Assembly: GCA_903875445.1 (NCBI GenBank)
Contig: CAIQWD010000056.1
Span: 1 to 64,000 of the forward strand
Length of the DNA: 64,000 bases
Origin: an uncultured delta proteobacterium
GTDB taxonomy: Bacteria; Desulfobacterota; Desulfobulbia; Desulfobulbales; Desulfocapsaceae
Reading direction: 5' to 3'
Positions 26,894 through 36,102 of this stretch are shown here, one piece after another (the stretch's first letter is position 1; every line of letters begins with the position of its first letter). The position numbers and the translations under genes were made by a program. The notes under the pieces were generated by a model. It had not been told where the DNA came from and ran no database searches. It was given only the letters and a program-made list of their open reading frames with translations.

Positions 26894-27816
26894 AATACAC
26901 ATTCTTTCAGGGTTGCAATATCCCTATCCGCATTCAGCAGTATGCAACATCAACGACTGCGGTCTTTGCCAAGTTTGCCATAGAACTGGAAGTCATTCCG
27001 GAGTTCAACTGTTGTGGTTACCCTGTTCGCAACGTCGACGAGAAGGCCTACATCCTGCCTTCCGTCCGCAACCTCGCCATTGCTGAAAAAAGAGGACTGG
27101 ATATCCTGGTCATCTGTAATTGCTGTTTTGCCAGCCTCCAGAAAGCCAAAAACGTCATGGGCAAAAACCGGCAGCTCATGGATGAATTGAATACCATCCT
27201 CGCCAAGGAAGACCTCCACTATTCAGGTAAGGCCGAAGTCAAACACTACCTCACCGTCCTGTACGAAGAAGTCGGCCCGGAGAAAATCAAAGCTCAGCGG
27301 GTCAATGCCTTTACCGGCCTCAACATTTCAGTAATTCATGGCTGTCATGTCCTCCGACCGCGGGAAATCACCCACTTCGACGACTCCTTCGTGCCGAGAA
27401 TCACCGAGGAACTGCTTCAGACCACCGGGGCGAAAAGCCTCGATTGGCGAGGGAAACTCGAATGCTGCGGGGCGGCGCTGGCGGGGATCAACAATGATCT
27501 TTCCCACAAGCTTCTCAAGGAAAAAATCGCGGGAGCGCAGGAGGCAGGTGCCGATTATATCACTCCCATCTGTTCTTATTGTCATCTCCAGTTCGATACC
27601 ACACAAAAGAACATCCAGACAGGGGCGGCGGAAGAAAAACTGCTGCCGGTACTTCTCTTTCCGCAGCTTCTCGGACTCTGTCTCGGCTTAGATGAGCAGT
27701 CCCTGGGGATTGCCAAGAACAGTACCATTACCGCAGAAGACATACAGCGGCTTAATAGTCTCCTTGGCCCGCCCGTTGAGGAAAAAAAGAAAAAGAAAGC
27801 GAAAGTCGCCGCCTGA
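26890..27816 (+). CDS. HdrB-like protein with two CCG domains
   Basis: A 308-residue heterodisulfide reductase subunit B homologue. Both cysteine-rich CCG domains are complete: first GCN (residue 9), CCGYP (near 41) and CNCC (near 78); second GCHVLRP (near 152), ECCGAA (near 196) and CSYCH (near 230). Such domains bind non-cubane 4Fe-4S clusters that reduce disulfides. The ATG overlaps the stop of the membrane Fe-S gene (ATGA), so the two proteins are made together. The last 15 residues are a Lys-rich tail. Expected to be the cytoplasmic catalytic subunit of the complex; a possible disulfide is that of DsrC, but no dsrC is seen here. A terminator follows. Confidence 0.88.
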   Translation: MKYTFFQGCNIPIRIQQYATSTTAVFAKFAIELEVIPEFNCCGYPVRNVDEKAYILPSVRNLAIAEKRGLDILVICNCCFASLQKAKNVMGKNRQLMDELNTILAKEDLHYSGKAEVKHYLTVLYEEVGPEKIKAQRVNAFTGLNISVIHGCHVLRPREITHFDDSFVPRITEELLQTTGAKSLDWRGKLECCGAALAGINNDLSHKLLKEKIAGAQEAGADYITPICSYCHLQFDTTQKNIQTGAAEEKLLPVLLFPQLLGLCLGLDEQSLGIAKNSTITAEDIQRLNSLLGPPVEEKKKKKAKVAA

Positions 27817-27856
27817 CACCCTCAGCCGATTAAGGCCCTCGAACCCACAAAACACC

Positions 27857-27900
27857 AACCACCCCACATCTTCTTTGAGGGGGTGGTTTTTTCTTTTTTT
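27857..27900 (+). terminator. Rho-independent terminator after the Hdr-like operon
   Basis: AACCACCCC (27857-27865) pairs with GGGGTGGTT (27880-27888) across a 14-base loop, followed by a T-rich run (TTTTCTTTTTTT). It ends the two-gene transcript and separates it from cooC. Confidence 0.88.
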
Positions 27901-28019
27901 CCGCCGGAAGATGTTTACTGTTATTCGAGTATTGACATACTTGCCGGACCAATTCGTTATGATGGCGAGGTAATGAATTATTTATTCCTTAGTAACAAGC
28001 AATTTCGACGGAGATATGT

Positions 28020-28781
28020 ATGAGCAAAGTCATTGCATTTGCAGGTAAAGGCGGGGTTGGCAAAACCACAGTGGCAACATTGGTCGTCCGCTATCTTGGG
28101 GCAAACGGAAAAACTCCAGTTCTTGCAGTTGATGCCGATCCCAACAGCAATCTTGGAGAAACCATGGGCCTTGATGTCACCACCACCATTGGCGAGATTC
28201 GGGAAACCTACATGAAGGATCCGCAGGGCATCCCTTCAGGGATGGACAAGGTCAATTATCTTGAGACCCTCATCGAACAGGCTCTCATTGAAAAACCAAA
28301 GTTCGACCTTCTGGTCATGGGCAGACAGGAGGGTCAGGGCTGTTATTGCATGGTCAACAATATCCTGAACCGTTTCACCGATAAGCTGGCCAACCACTAT
28401 AAATACACGGTTGTCGATAACGAAGCGGGAATGGAACACCTGAGTCGCCGGACCAGCGGCAAGGTGGATTTGCTCTTTCTTGTCACTGATTATTCCCTGA
28501 GAGGCTTGCGGGCAGTGCGGAGGATACACCAGATGCTGGCCGGTTTGAAACTGGATGTAAAAAAACTGGCCATTGTCGTGACTCGTGGCCCGGAAAAACT
28601 CAGCGACGCCTTTATGGCTGAAGTTGCCGAAATCGGTTTACCGATTGCCGGTATCATTCCCCATGATCCGGCCCTTCTTGAGTTTGATATGGAACGCCGT
28701 TCCTTGCTCGAACTGCCGGAGAATGCACCCTCCGTGTTGGCAATCGATAAGCTCATGGCTGACTTTTGTCCCTTGCAATAA
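28020..28781 (+). CDS. cooC: CooC-like nickel-insertion ATPase
   Basis: MinD/SIMIBI-class ATPase of 253 residues. The deviant Walker A is GKGGVGKTT (9-17); DADPNSNLG (39-47) and a CYC pair (C107 and C109 in QGCYCM) follow. The Cys-X-Cys is the nickel-binding signature of CooC, which matures the nickel-iron cluster of carbon monoxide dehydrogenase. No CODH gene (cooS) or acs gene is in the window, so this copy is either an orphan or serves an enzyme encoded elsewhere. A TTGACA (27932-27937) upstream may be part of its promoter. GGAGATAT is the ribosome site. Confidence 0.9.
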   Translation: MSKVIAFAGKGGVGKTTVATLVVRYLGANGKTPVLAVDADPNSNLGETMGLDVTTTIGEIRETYMKDPQGIPSGMDKVNYLETLIEQALIEKPKFDLLVMGRQEGQGCYCMVNNILNRFTDKLANHYKYTVVDNEAGMEHLSRRTSGKVDLLFLVTDYSLRGLRAVRRIHQMLAGLKLDVKKLAIVVTRGPEKLSDAFMAEVAEIGLPIAGIIPHDPALLEFDMERRSLLELPENAPSVLAIDKLMADFCPLQ

Positions 28782-28908
28782 TGACATTTATTTTCCACTC
28801 AGAAAAGGGGGAGCTGCCCTCCTCCCTGAGATTTCCCTTTCCTAAAACCTGTCAACGGCTTCCGCTTTCTCTTTAAATACAATCTTTTTCTCCACAAAAC
28901 ATCCGGTC

Positions 28909-28922
28909 TTGACCTAGATCAA
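28909..28922. promoter_or_regulatory. Candidate CRP/FNR/HcpR-family operator
   Basis: TTGACCTAGATCAA is a near-perfect dyad of the TTGAN-N4-NTCAA type bound by FNR/HcpR/DNR regulators. It is centred about 90 bases before the ATG at 29006, a reasonable site for an activator. The regulator itself is not in the window. Confidence 0.5.
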
Positions 28923-29005
28923 TGTCAGAAAGAGTGGGTGAAGTACACTATCTCATAATTAACTTTCTAACCCCGATTAACGGAATAAGTCAAAGGAGAG
29001 TAACT

Positions 29006-29671
29006 ATGAAATGCCCCGGCCAGGATATGAAATATTGGAAAGCGAGCGCCATCTTCGATGCGCAGTGCCCCAAGTGCAACACTACCGTCGAATTCTATAA
29101 GGATGATACCAGCAGAAAGTGCAGCAACTGTGGCCATCGCTTCGTTAACCCAAAAATGGATTTTGGTTGTGCCTCCTATTGCCCGTATGCAGAACAATGT
29201 TTAGGTGCTCTCCCGGAGGGATTTACTGGGGCACGAGACAATCTGCTCAAAGACAAGGTGGCGGTGGAGATGAAGAGGTTTTTTCAGACTGATTTTAAAC
29301 GTATCCGCCAGGCCACAGCCACGGCTCGATTTGCCGAGAACATCGGAAAGGCTGAGGGAGGCAATCTTGCTGTGTTGCTTTGTGCCGCTTATCTTTATGA
29401 TACCGGTGTCGCTCAAGCTGAAGCAATACTCCGAAAGGTTGGTGCCGGCGAACCAATGATCAAGGAAATTCTTGAGATACTCAACAAGACTGAAGCGATT
29501 ACGGAAAGTGACTCGCTTCAGTCCAAGATTATGCACGACGCATTGACACTGAGACAGTTACAAGAGGATCTCAAAGAGGAAACAAGAACTATCACAATGG
29601 AGCAACAGGCAGGGGAAATGCAATTCTTCACTACCTCCGCCAGATCTCTTGCCACTTCCCTTGCCGAATGA
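29006..29671 (+). CDS. Zinc-ribbon protein with an HD-like helical domain
   Basis: A 221-residue protein of unknown function. The N-terminal zinc ribbon has CPKC and CSNCGHRF (about 19-50), followed by a second Cys cluster CASYCPYAEQC (about 60-70). The remainder is helical: FAENIGKAEGG then LLCAAYLYDTG resembles the HD phosphohydrolase pattern, but the HD pair is replaced by YD, so phosphohydrolase activity is doubtful. The ATG at 29006 has a strong AAAGGAGAG site and starts MKCPGQDMKYW; an in-frame ATG at 28922 would place the candidate operator inside the gene. The FNR/HcpR-type site upstream suggests anaerobic or nitrosative-stress control. Confidence 0.7.
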   Translation: MKCPGQDMKYWKASAIFDAQCPKCNTTVEFYKDDTSRKCSNCGHRFVNPKMDFGCASYCPYAEQCLGALPEGFTGARDNLLKDKVAVEMKRFFQTDFKRIRQATATARFAENIGKAEGGNLAVLLCAAYLYDTGVAQAEAILRKVGAGEPMIKEILEILNKTEAITESDSLQSKIMHDALTLRQLQEDLKEETRTITMEQQAGEMQFFTTSARSLATSLAE

Positions 29672-29982
29672 ACCCCGGTGCCAAAGGAGTAACCAACCGC
29701 CGGTTTTGTCTGCATGGTTCTTGTTTCTGGCAATACCGGCTTATTTTCAGGCTGTAACCCATCGTTATCCGTAGCCGGCGAAGGAAATTCTCTTGTTTTT
29801 CGCCAGTCCCCCTATCCCCTTCTTGTCTCTCGCCGCGCTTTACGATATTATCAGTGAGTAGCTTCTGTTAACACCGGTAGCAGAAAGCGCAGAAGCGATC
29901 CTCCTCGATTGCCACAAAAAGGTTTCATTTCCGGACTGCAAGAATCTGATACAGATTCCTTAAGAATCTCAAGAAGGTGGCC
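29672..29982. other. Intergenic region upstream of the pilR-like gene
   Basis: About 310 bases without a supportable gene. No strong terminator or known promoter was recognised. The last bases, AAGAAGG, form the ribosome site of the following response regulator. Confidence 0.5.
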
Positions 29983-31365
29983 ATGGCCTCGGTATTAGTC
30001 GTCGATGATGAACGGAGTATGCGGGATTTTCTTAAAATCCTTCTGGAAAAGGAAGGCCATAAAGTTGCCATCGCCGAAAGCGGCAAAACAGCTTTGGACA
30101 TCCTCGACAACCAACAGGTGGATGTCATAGTCAGTGATATCCGGATGCCCGGCATGACCGGCATTGACCTTCTTGAGGCGGTGAAAGAACAATCTCCCGA
30201 TCTGCCGGTAATCATGATCACCGCCTTCGCTTCTCCCGATGATGCCGTGTTGGCGATGAAGAACGGGGCATTTGACTATATCACTAAACCGTTTAACGTC
30301 GATGAGATTAAATCGGTAATTGAATCCGCTACCAGCAAAACTCAGCAAACCATAAAGCCCAAGGACCTCAGCACCTCCTTTCCGGAAATAATCGGCAAGA
30401 GCCGGGAAATGCTTAAAATCTTCGACATGATCCAACGGGTGGCCCCGACACCGGCCAACGTCTTGATCTACGGGGAATCGGGAACCGGCAAGGAACTGGT
30501 TGCCCAGGCCATTCATAAACACAGCAAGGTTGCCGATCAGAACTTTGTTCCCATTACCTGCAGCGCCATCCCCGAAGATCTGATGGAGAGCGAGTTGTTC
30601 GGTCACGTCAAGGGTTCTTTTACCGGGGCAATCTGCGACAAATCCGGCCTCTTCAACGAAGCCGATAACGGCACCGCCTTTCTTGACGAAATTGGCGAAT
30701 TGACGCCAATTATTCAGACCAAACTGTTACGGGTTTTGCAAGAACGTGAGATAAAACCGGTCGGCGGCACGCGTACGAAACGCATAAATGTCCGAATAAT
30801 TGCCGCAACCAACAAAGTCCTCGAAGAAGAAATTCGCGAAGGAAGATTCAGGGAAGATCTTTTCTACCGCCTGGCAGTCGTCCCGATGCGGGTGCCTCCG
30901 CTACGGGAGAGAAAAGAAGATGTACCGATGTTGGTCGACCACTTCTTGAAAAAATACTCACGGCTACTGGCCAAAGAAGTGCAAGAAATCTCCTCCTATG
31001 GTTTACAGGTCCTGATGAATTATCACTTCCCAGGCAACGTCCGGGAACTGGAAAATATAATCGAACGAGGCGTTGCCCTGGCCGGATCGAATATTATTCT
31101 ACCTGAAAGTCTGACCTTTTCCGGTAAAATGAAACCTGCTGCCCCCGACACGGCAAGCAATGAGTATGGCGACCTTTTTCGGGCAGCAGCCAGTGAGGAG
31201 GAATTGTTTGATCTGGGTATTGAAAAAATAATCGATAATCTGGAAAAAAGGCTCATCACCCACGCGCTGAAAAAAACCAATAACTCGAAAATGCGAGCGG
31301 CTGAACTTTTGCAACTCAGTTTTCGATCTCTGCGTTACAAAGTAAAAAAATACGGATTGAGCTAA
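29983..31365 (+). CDS. pilR: Sigma-54-dependent response regulator, PilR-like
   Basis: NtrC-family regulator of about 460 residues. The receiver domain (1-120) begins VLVVDDE and carries the phosphoacceptor Asp in VIVSDIRMPG. The AAA+ domain has Walker A GESGTGKE (near 160), a sigma-54 contact loop GSFTGA in place of the common GAFTGA, and FLDEIGEL; the C-terminus is a Fis-type helix-turn-helix (NNSKMRAAELL). The immediate downstream gene is a PilS-like membrane kinase. Together they resemble PilR/PilS, which drive type IV pilin expression, but the order is reversed and no pil structural genes are near. The ATG at 29983 is preferred over a GTG six bases upstream. Confidence 0.85.
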   Translation: MASVLVVDDERSMRDFLKILLEKEGHKVAIAESGKTALDILDNQQVDVIVSDIRMPGMTGIDLLEAVKEQSPDLPVIMITAFASPDDAVLAMKNGAFDYITKPFNVDEIKSVIESATSKTQQTIKPKDLSTSFPEIIGKSREMLKIFDMIQRVAPTPANVLIYGESGTGKELVAQAIHKHSKVADQNFVPITCSAIPEDLMESELFGHVKGSFTGAICDKSGLFNEADNGTAFLDEIGELTPIIQTKLLRVLQEREIKPVGGTRTKRINVRIIAATNKVLEEEIREGRFREDLFYRLAVVPMRVPPLRERKEDVPMLVDHFLKKYSRLLAKEVQEISSYGLQVLMNYHFPGNVRELENIIERGVALAGSNIILPESLTFSGKMKPAAPDTASNEYGDLFRAAASEEELFDLGIEKIIDNLEKRLITHALKKTNNSKMRAAELLQLSFRSLRYKVKKYGLS

Positions 31366-31370
31366 GTCGT

Positions 31371-33071
31371 ATGGATCTATCAACCCTTATAGGGCGCGCC
31401 AAAAATACTGTCAACATCAAGCAAATTCTCAGGAATCAACTGCTGTGGATGATGGTGCTGCGCATTGTTCTTTATACGCTGTTGCTGGCCATTAGTTATG
31501 TTTTCCATGGTGCCCAGTTTGATGTTATCGTACTGCCATCCAATTTGCTTATCCTGTTGCTCCTGATAGTCTTTCTAACGACCATATTTTCAGCATTTTT
31601 CCTCCTGATTTATGAGGGCAACCTGCGCAACTTCGGTTTCGCGCAAAATCTTCTCGACACCTTTTTTGTCGCATTACTGGTGTTTTTTTCCGGCTCTTCA
31701 CGATCAATTTTCACTTCGGTCTTCTTTTTTCCCATCGTAGCCGGCGGTCTTATTCTGCCGCGCAAAGGTGGCCTCGTTGCGGCTGCATCGGCAACCCTCC
31801 TGTACGGAACCATCCTCTTCCTCGAAGCATATGGCCTCTACCCGGCCTACCTGCGCGAGTATCTGTGGCAAACATCGCCCAATCCACTGGCTATCTTCAA
31901 CTATTTTTCCGTCCAGGGATTGACCTTCTTTCTCGCCGCGATTTTGAGCGCCCTCTTCGGTTTACGCCTCCAGAAGACTGAAAATGCCCTCTCCGATTCT
32001 ATAAAGAATTTTGATCAGCTGGCCATCCTGTACAAACAAATTTTCGACAATATTTCCACCGGCATCATTACCATCGACGCGAAAAACGTTATTACCTCAG
32101 CCAATAATGCCATCGAAAAAATTATCGGATTATCGCCCACAAACCTCATTGGCCATAAACTGCAATCAGCTTTCCCCAGTCTCGATCTGTCGGGAGACAC
32201 CAGCAACCGCTTGACCACCGACTTTATTAAGAAAGACGGCAGCAAAGTACAAATCGGTTATTCCCATATCAATATTGAACATTCGGAAACCGAACAACCC
32301 TCCCAGGAACCACCACACAAAATCATCACCCTGAAAGATATAAGTGAAATTGAAAAATTGGAGCGCCAATTGCGGCAAACAGAAAAACTCGCCGCTATCG
32401 GCATGATGAGTGCAAGCATCGCCCATGATTTCCGCAATCCCTTGACGGCAATCTCGGGATCCGCCCAAGTGCTTGCCAACGAATTCTCATCCGGTGGCTC
32501 TGAAAATTACAGCAATTTCCAATTAACCACCATCATCCTCAGAGAATCCAACCGTCTCATTGAAACCATAAGCGATTTTTTAAGGTTTTCCCGACCGGAG
32601 ATCGCCAATTGCAGCTGGTTTTCGCTACGCGGCTGCATCGAAGAAGTGTTGCAAGTCTGCAAGTCCGATCCCGCCTGGCCGGAATCCGCACAGATACACT
32701 GCGAATTTGACCGAACCGTTGACATCTGGGCCGATGAGAAAGAGATGTTTACGGTATTCACTCATCTCATCCTTAATGGTTTGGCCTTTTGCCCTCCCGG
32801 CAAGGAGCACCTGGTCATCAAGGCAAGAGAGATCAAAAACAGAGGAAATCAGGAGGCAATAGAAATCTCTATCCATGACAATGGACCGGGTATTGCCGAG
32901 GAGAAGCGAGAACAGATTTTCGAACCGTTTTTCACCACACGGGCGGAAGGCACCGGGCTTGGCCTAGCGATAGTAAAACAAACAATAACCGAGCATCAAG
33001 GCACAATCGACGTCGGCTGCGGCCCAAACGGTGGAGCGATTTTCACAATCACCCTGCCCCTGCCCCAATAA
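31371..33071 (+). CDS. pilS: PilS-like membrane sensor histidine kinase
   Basis: A 566-residue kinase. Six membrane segments occupy the first 200 residues, as in PilS. A PAS domain follows (about 215-325), then the dimerisation/H-box with the phosphorylated His in [13 protein letters not shown] (about H352), and the HATPase domain with N-box [10 protein letters not shown] (N variant), DNGPGI and GTGLGLAIV. The start lies five bases after the response-regulator stop, so the two are cotranscribed. The likely signal is a membrane-embedded pilin or another membrane event. Naming as pilS is based on domain layout, not on a pil locus, so another target is possible. Confidence 0.84.
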   Translation: MDLSTLIGRAKNTVNIKQILRNQLLWMMVLRIVLYTLLLAISYVFHGAQFDVIVLPSNLLILLLLIVFLTTIFSAFFLLIYEGNLRNFGFAQNLLDTFFVALLVFFSGSSRSIFTSVFFFPIVAGGLILPRKGGLVAAASATLLYGTILFLEAYGLYPAYLREYLWQTSPNPLAIFNYFSVQGLTFFLAAILSALFGLRLQKTENALSDSIKNFDQLAILYKQIFDNISTGIITIDAKNVITSANNAIEKIIGLSPTNLIGHKLQSAFPSLDLSGDTSNRLTTDFIKKDGSKVQIGYSHINIEHSETEQPSQEPPHKIITLKDISEIEKLERQLRQTEKLAAIGMMSASIAHDFRNPLTAISGSAQVLANEFSSGGSENYSNFQLTTIILRESNRLIETISDFLRFSRPEIANCSWFSLRGCIEEVLQVCKSDPAWPESAQIHCEFDRTVDIWADEKEMFTVFTHLILNGLAFCPPGKEHLVIKAREIKNRGNQEAIEISIHDNGPGIAEEKREQIFEPFFTTRAEGTGLGLAIVKQTITEHQGTIDVGCGPNGGAIFTITLPLPQ

Positions 33072-33154
33072 CCGAACATTATCCTTTTGGGGGCGATTTT
33101 TTTTAGAAAACCGTTCCCGGCGTTTCGCCCGTCATGTAATTTTTTGACAACAGC

Positions 33155-33758
33155 TCACTTTGCCGACTGCCGACTTGCAGGAGGGACTGGCTCATCGCCG
33201 AACTTAAGATGCTCAGTTTTCAAATAGACGGTTCCCGTCCCGGAACGATCCACTGCCAGAATCTCACCGGCAATCCACAGCTTTTTCCCTGGCTCCAAGT
33301 CACGAAGCTGTGGATATTCCAAGGTTTCAACATCACTCTCAAGTACTACTCCAAAACCATCTTCGGCTACATCCAGGACAAGGGTGGCTTTGCTTCCCAC
33401 GGTTGCTTGCAAAGTAAAAAAAATAAGCCGGCCATAATACCCGCAACCCTTTATATTTGGACTCCATTACCTCCTCGTTAAAATTCTCCAAAGAGGTCAG
33501 TTGCTCTAAAAGTTCATCAGGCGAAGGTTTGAGAAAAAAAGAAGCCGATTGCGTGCCTCCCTCGGTCGGCCCGGCACCTTCCCTCTTTTGTTGGAGCTTA
33601 AGTTCCACAGTTTTCGGAATAGACTCCGGCTGGAACTCCTTTGCCGATCGTCTGGTTTTTTGCAGGATAATACCGCCACCAACAGAGAGTATAATAATAG
33701 CGATCACTCCGATAAGCGCGACCTTTTCCTTGTGTTTTTTTATATATTCCAGTGCCAT
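33155..33758 (-). CDS. PilZ-like membrane-anchored protein, frameshifted at a T homopolymer
   Basis: Two overlapping minus-strand frames read as one protein. The upstream frame (from 33758) has a membrane segment near residues 13-35, a charged linker and then KGLRVLWPAYFF; the second frame (to 33155) continues TLQATVGSKATLVLDVAEDG and on to PVPPASRQSAK. They meet at a run of eight T near 33416-33424 in the coding strand; seven T would fuse them. The RxxW and D-x-A-x-x-G pattern resembles a PilZ c-di-GMP-binding domain, but the fit is weak and the N-terminal Arg motif is incomplete. As with tatC, an indel in a homopolymer is the simplest cause. It follows murA on the same strand. Confidence 0.65.
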
Positions 33759-33865
33759 ATTGTTGAGAAAACCCGTTGTTATTTTATCAACCCTTCTTCA
33801 ATCTCTTTTTATGAAAATAATAATTTGCGGTGTCCTTGGCAAATCATTCTTTACCACCCTCTCCC

Positions 33866-35146
33866 TTACTCTTGCTCTTTCCATACACGAGCACCCAAAC
33901 CGGTAAGCTTTTCCACCAAATTTTCATAACCACGTTCCAAATGGTAGATACGGGAAATGTCGGTCCGCCCGGACGCAGCAAGCCCGGCAATAACCAGTGA
34001 GGAACTGGCCCGCAGATCGGTGGCCATGACCGGCGCACCGCTCAAGCCATTCATTCCCCGTCCGGAAACGACTGCCGAATGGCCATCAACCCTGATTTTG
34101 GCACCCATTCTCTGCAGTTCAGCCACATGCATAAACCGGTTTTCAAAAATAGTTTCGGTGATCACGCAGATATCCGAACCAAGCGTCATGAGCGCCATGT
34201 ACTGCGCCTGCAGGTCGGTTGGATAACCGGGGTAGGGCATTGTCTTGATATCGACACTGCCCAGTGCCGGAAGTGCTTGCAGCCGAGACGGCCAGCTGAT
34301 GCTGATCGAATTCTCAGTCTCGCCGATAGAGAGACCAGCGCTCCGCAGTTTTTCGAGAAGAGACGGTAGGTGGGCAGGATTACAGCCGGTGACCGTGCCG
34401 GAACCGCCGGTTGCGGCTATGGCAATAAGATAGGTTCCGGTCTCGATCCGATCCGGAATGATGGTACAATCGGCGGGAAAAAGTTCTTTCACCCCATGGA
34501 CAGTCAGCCGGTCAGTGTCGCGGCCTTCAATTCTCGCCCCCATCTTGTTTAACATGTCAATGAGATTGCCGACCTCCGGCTCACGGGCGGCATTTTTAAA
34601 AACCGTCGTCCCTTCCGCTAATACAGCAGCCATCAGCAGATTTTCCGTGCCGGTGACGGAAGGGACATCGAAATAAATGACATTCCCCTGCATCGGCGCG
34701 TCAATATGGGCATCGACATAGCCTCCTTCGAGCTTGCAGGTAACTCCCAGACGCTCCAACCCCATGATGTGAAAATTGATCGGCCTGGCGCCAATGGCAC
34801 AACCCCCGGGTAATGACACTTTGGCCTTGCCGAGCCTGGCCAGCAAGGGTCCCAACACCAGCACCGAGGCCCGCATGGTTTTTACCAAATCGTATGGTGC
34901 TTCGGCATGCACCAGATGCGTAGAATCCAAGATCAGAACGTCATCCTTGCGCTCACTCTTTACCCCGAGATTTTCCATAAGTCGGATAAAGGTTCGAGTA
35001 TCGCGCAAGTCAGGGACATTTCGCAGAATGTGTCGCCCTGGAGTCAGAAGTGTCGCGGCCATCAAAGGCAATGCAGCATTCTTTGCGCCACTAATTCTTA
35101 CTTCTCCATGCAGCGGTATACCGCCCTCAATAACCAGTTTTTCCAT
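33866..35146 (-). CDS. murA: UDP-N-acetylglucosamine 1-carboxyvinyltransferase
   Basis: First committed enzyme of peptidoglycan synthesis: transfers enolpyruvyl from PEP to UDP-GlcNAc in the cytoplasm. 426 residues; the EPSP-synthase-type fold has the [10 protein letters not shown] loop near residue 21 and the catalytic Cys in GGCAIGARP (C116), the position whose alkylation gives fosfomycin sensitivity. The late RAS and [18 protein letters not shown] segments are intact. It is the last gene of rho-rpmE-prfA-prmC-murA. Confidence 0.96.
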   Translation of the reverse strand: MEKLVIEGGIPLHGEVRISGAKNAALPLMAATLLTPGRHILRNVPDLRDTRTFIRLMENLGVKSERKDDVLILDSTHLVHAEAPYDLVKTMRASVLVLGPLLARLGKAKVSLPGGCAIGARPINFHIMGLERLGVTCKLEGGYVDAHIDAPMQGNVIYFDVPSVTGTENLLMAAVLAEGTTVFKNAAREPEVGNLIDMLNKMGARIEGRDTDRLTVHGVKELFPADCTIIPDRIETGTYLIAIAATGGSGTVTGCNPAHLPSLLEKLRSAGLSIGETENSISISWPSRLQALPALGSVDIKTMPYPGYPTDLQAQYMALMTLGSDICVITETIFENRFMHVAELQRMGAKIRVDGHSAVVSGRGMNGLSGAPVMATDLRASSSLVIAGLAASGRTDISRIYHLERGYENLVEKLTGLGARVWKEQE

Positions 35147-35159
35147 TGAATAACCCTAT

Positions 35160-36029
35160 TTACGCCATTCTGGCATGCAGAACTCTGTCTCGACCGGCAT
35201 AATCGACGAGTATCTCTATCTTTTCAAAACCTGGAGAGTCTTTCAGTCCTTCAGTAAAGAGCAAACGCGTCGCCTCGCCCTGATCTGCGCCTATTTCCAT
35301 AAACAATTGTCCGCCGGGGCAGAGGAGTCTCGGTACCTCCCGGCATATCCTGAGGATAAAATCCATACCCGCCACCCCGCCGTCAAGGGCAAGCCTGGGC
35401 TCGTGTTTCGCCACCTCCGGCTCCAAATTGTTCTCAAGATCAAAACGACCCACATAGGGTGGGTTCGATACTATCAGTGAAAAATTACAACGCCTGCGAA
35501 AAGCGGAAAAGAGATCAGCCTGGACCAACGCGACCTGCCCTGCCAGTCCATGGCGACAGAGGTTATGTCGGCTAACTGCAAGTGCCAGGGGCGAGATATC
35601 GGCAGCAATAATTCTTTTTCCGGTTTCCTTAGCAAGTACGGCAGCAATCACGCCACTGCCGCAGCAAAGATCGAGCAGAGCCCCCTTCTCTAAATTTTCC
35701 GGGGCAACAAGAGCCAAAACCCGGTCAAGGAGAAATTCCGTCTCCGGCCTCGGAATGAGGACGGCCGGCGAAACAAAGAACGGCATTGACCAGAATTCCT
35801 GCTCTCCTAGAATATAAGCGACCGGTTCTCGATTTTTCCTGCGACCAATGAAACCGAGATACTTTGTTTGCTCTGCCTCCACCACTTCCTCCTGCCCAAG
35901 AAGAAAGAGTTCGGTTCGTGTTTTTCCAAGACAGGCCCCAAGGAGAAGCCGGGCTTCAAGGGCATATTCCTCTATCCCTGCCAGTTCGAGTTCAGTCGCA
36001 GCACGTTGGAGAAGTTCCGTAAGACGCAT
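35160..36029 (-). CDS. prmC: Protein-(glutamine-N5) methyltransferase for release factors
   Basis: Methylates the Gln of the GGQ motif in release factors. The 289-residue protein has the HemK/PrmC N-terminal helical domain, the SAM motif DLCCGSG (120-126) and the NPPY signature (189-192) for binding the Gln side chain. Its substrate gene prfA lies directly upstream on the same strand. Confidence 0.95.
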   Translation of the reverse strand: MRLTELLQRAATELELAGIEEYALEARLLLGACLGKTRTELFLLGQEEVVEAEQTKYLGFIGRRKNREPVAYILGEQEFWSMPFFVSPAVLIPRPETEFLLDRVLALVAPENLEKGALLDLCCGSGVIAAVLAKETGKRIIAADISPLALAVSRHNLCRHGLAGQVALVQADLFSAFRRRCNFSLIVSNPPYVGRFDLENNLEPEVAKHEPRLALDGGVAGMDFILRICREVPRLLCPGGQLFMEIGADQGEATRLLFTEGLKDSPGFEKIEILVDYAGRDRVLHARMA

Positions 36030-36102
36030 GTTTCTCGTACACAGGTTCGGCGTTTACAGCGTTTGCAAAGAGGTCGAAAGCGACATTAAAGGCACCGAAG
36101 TC

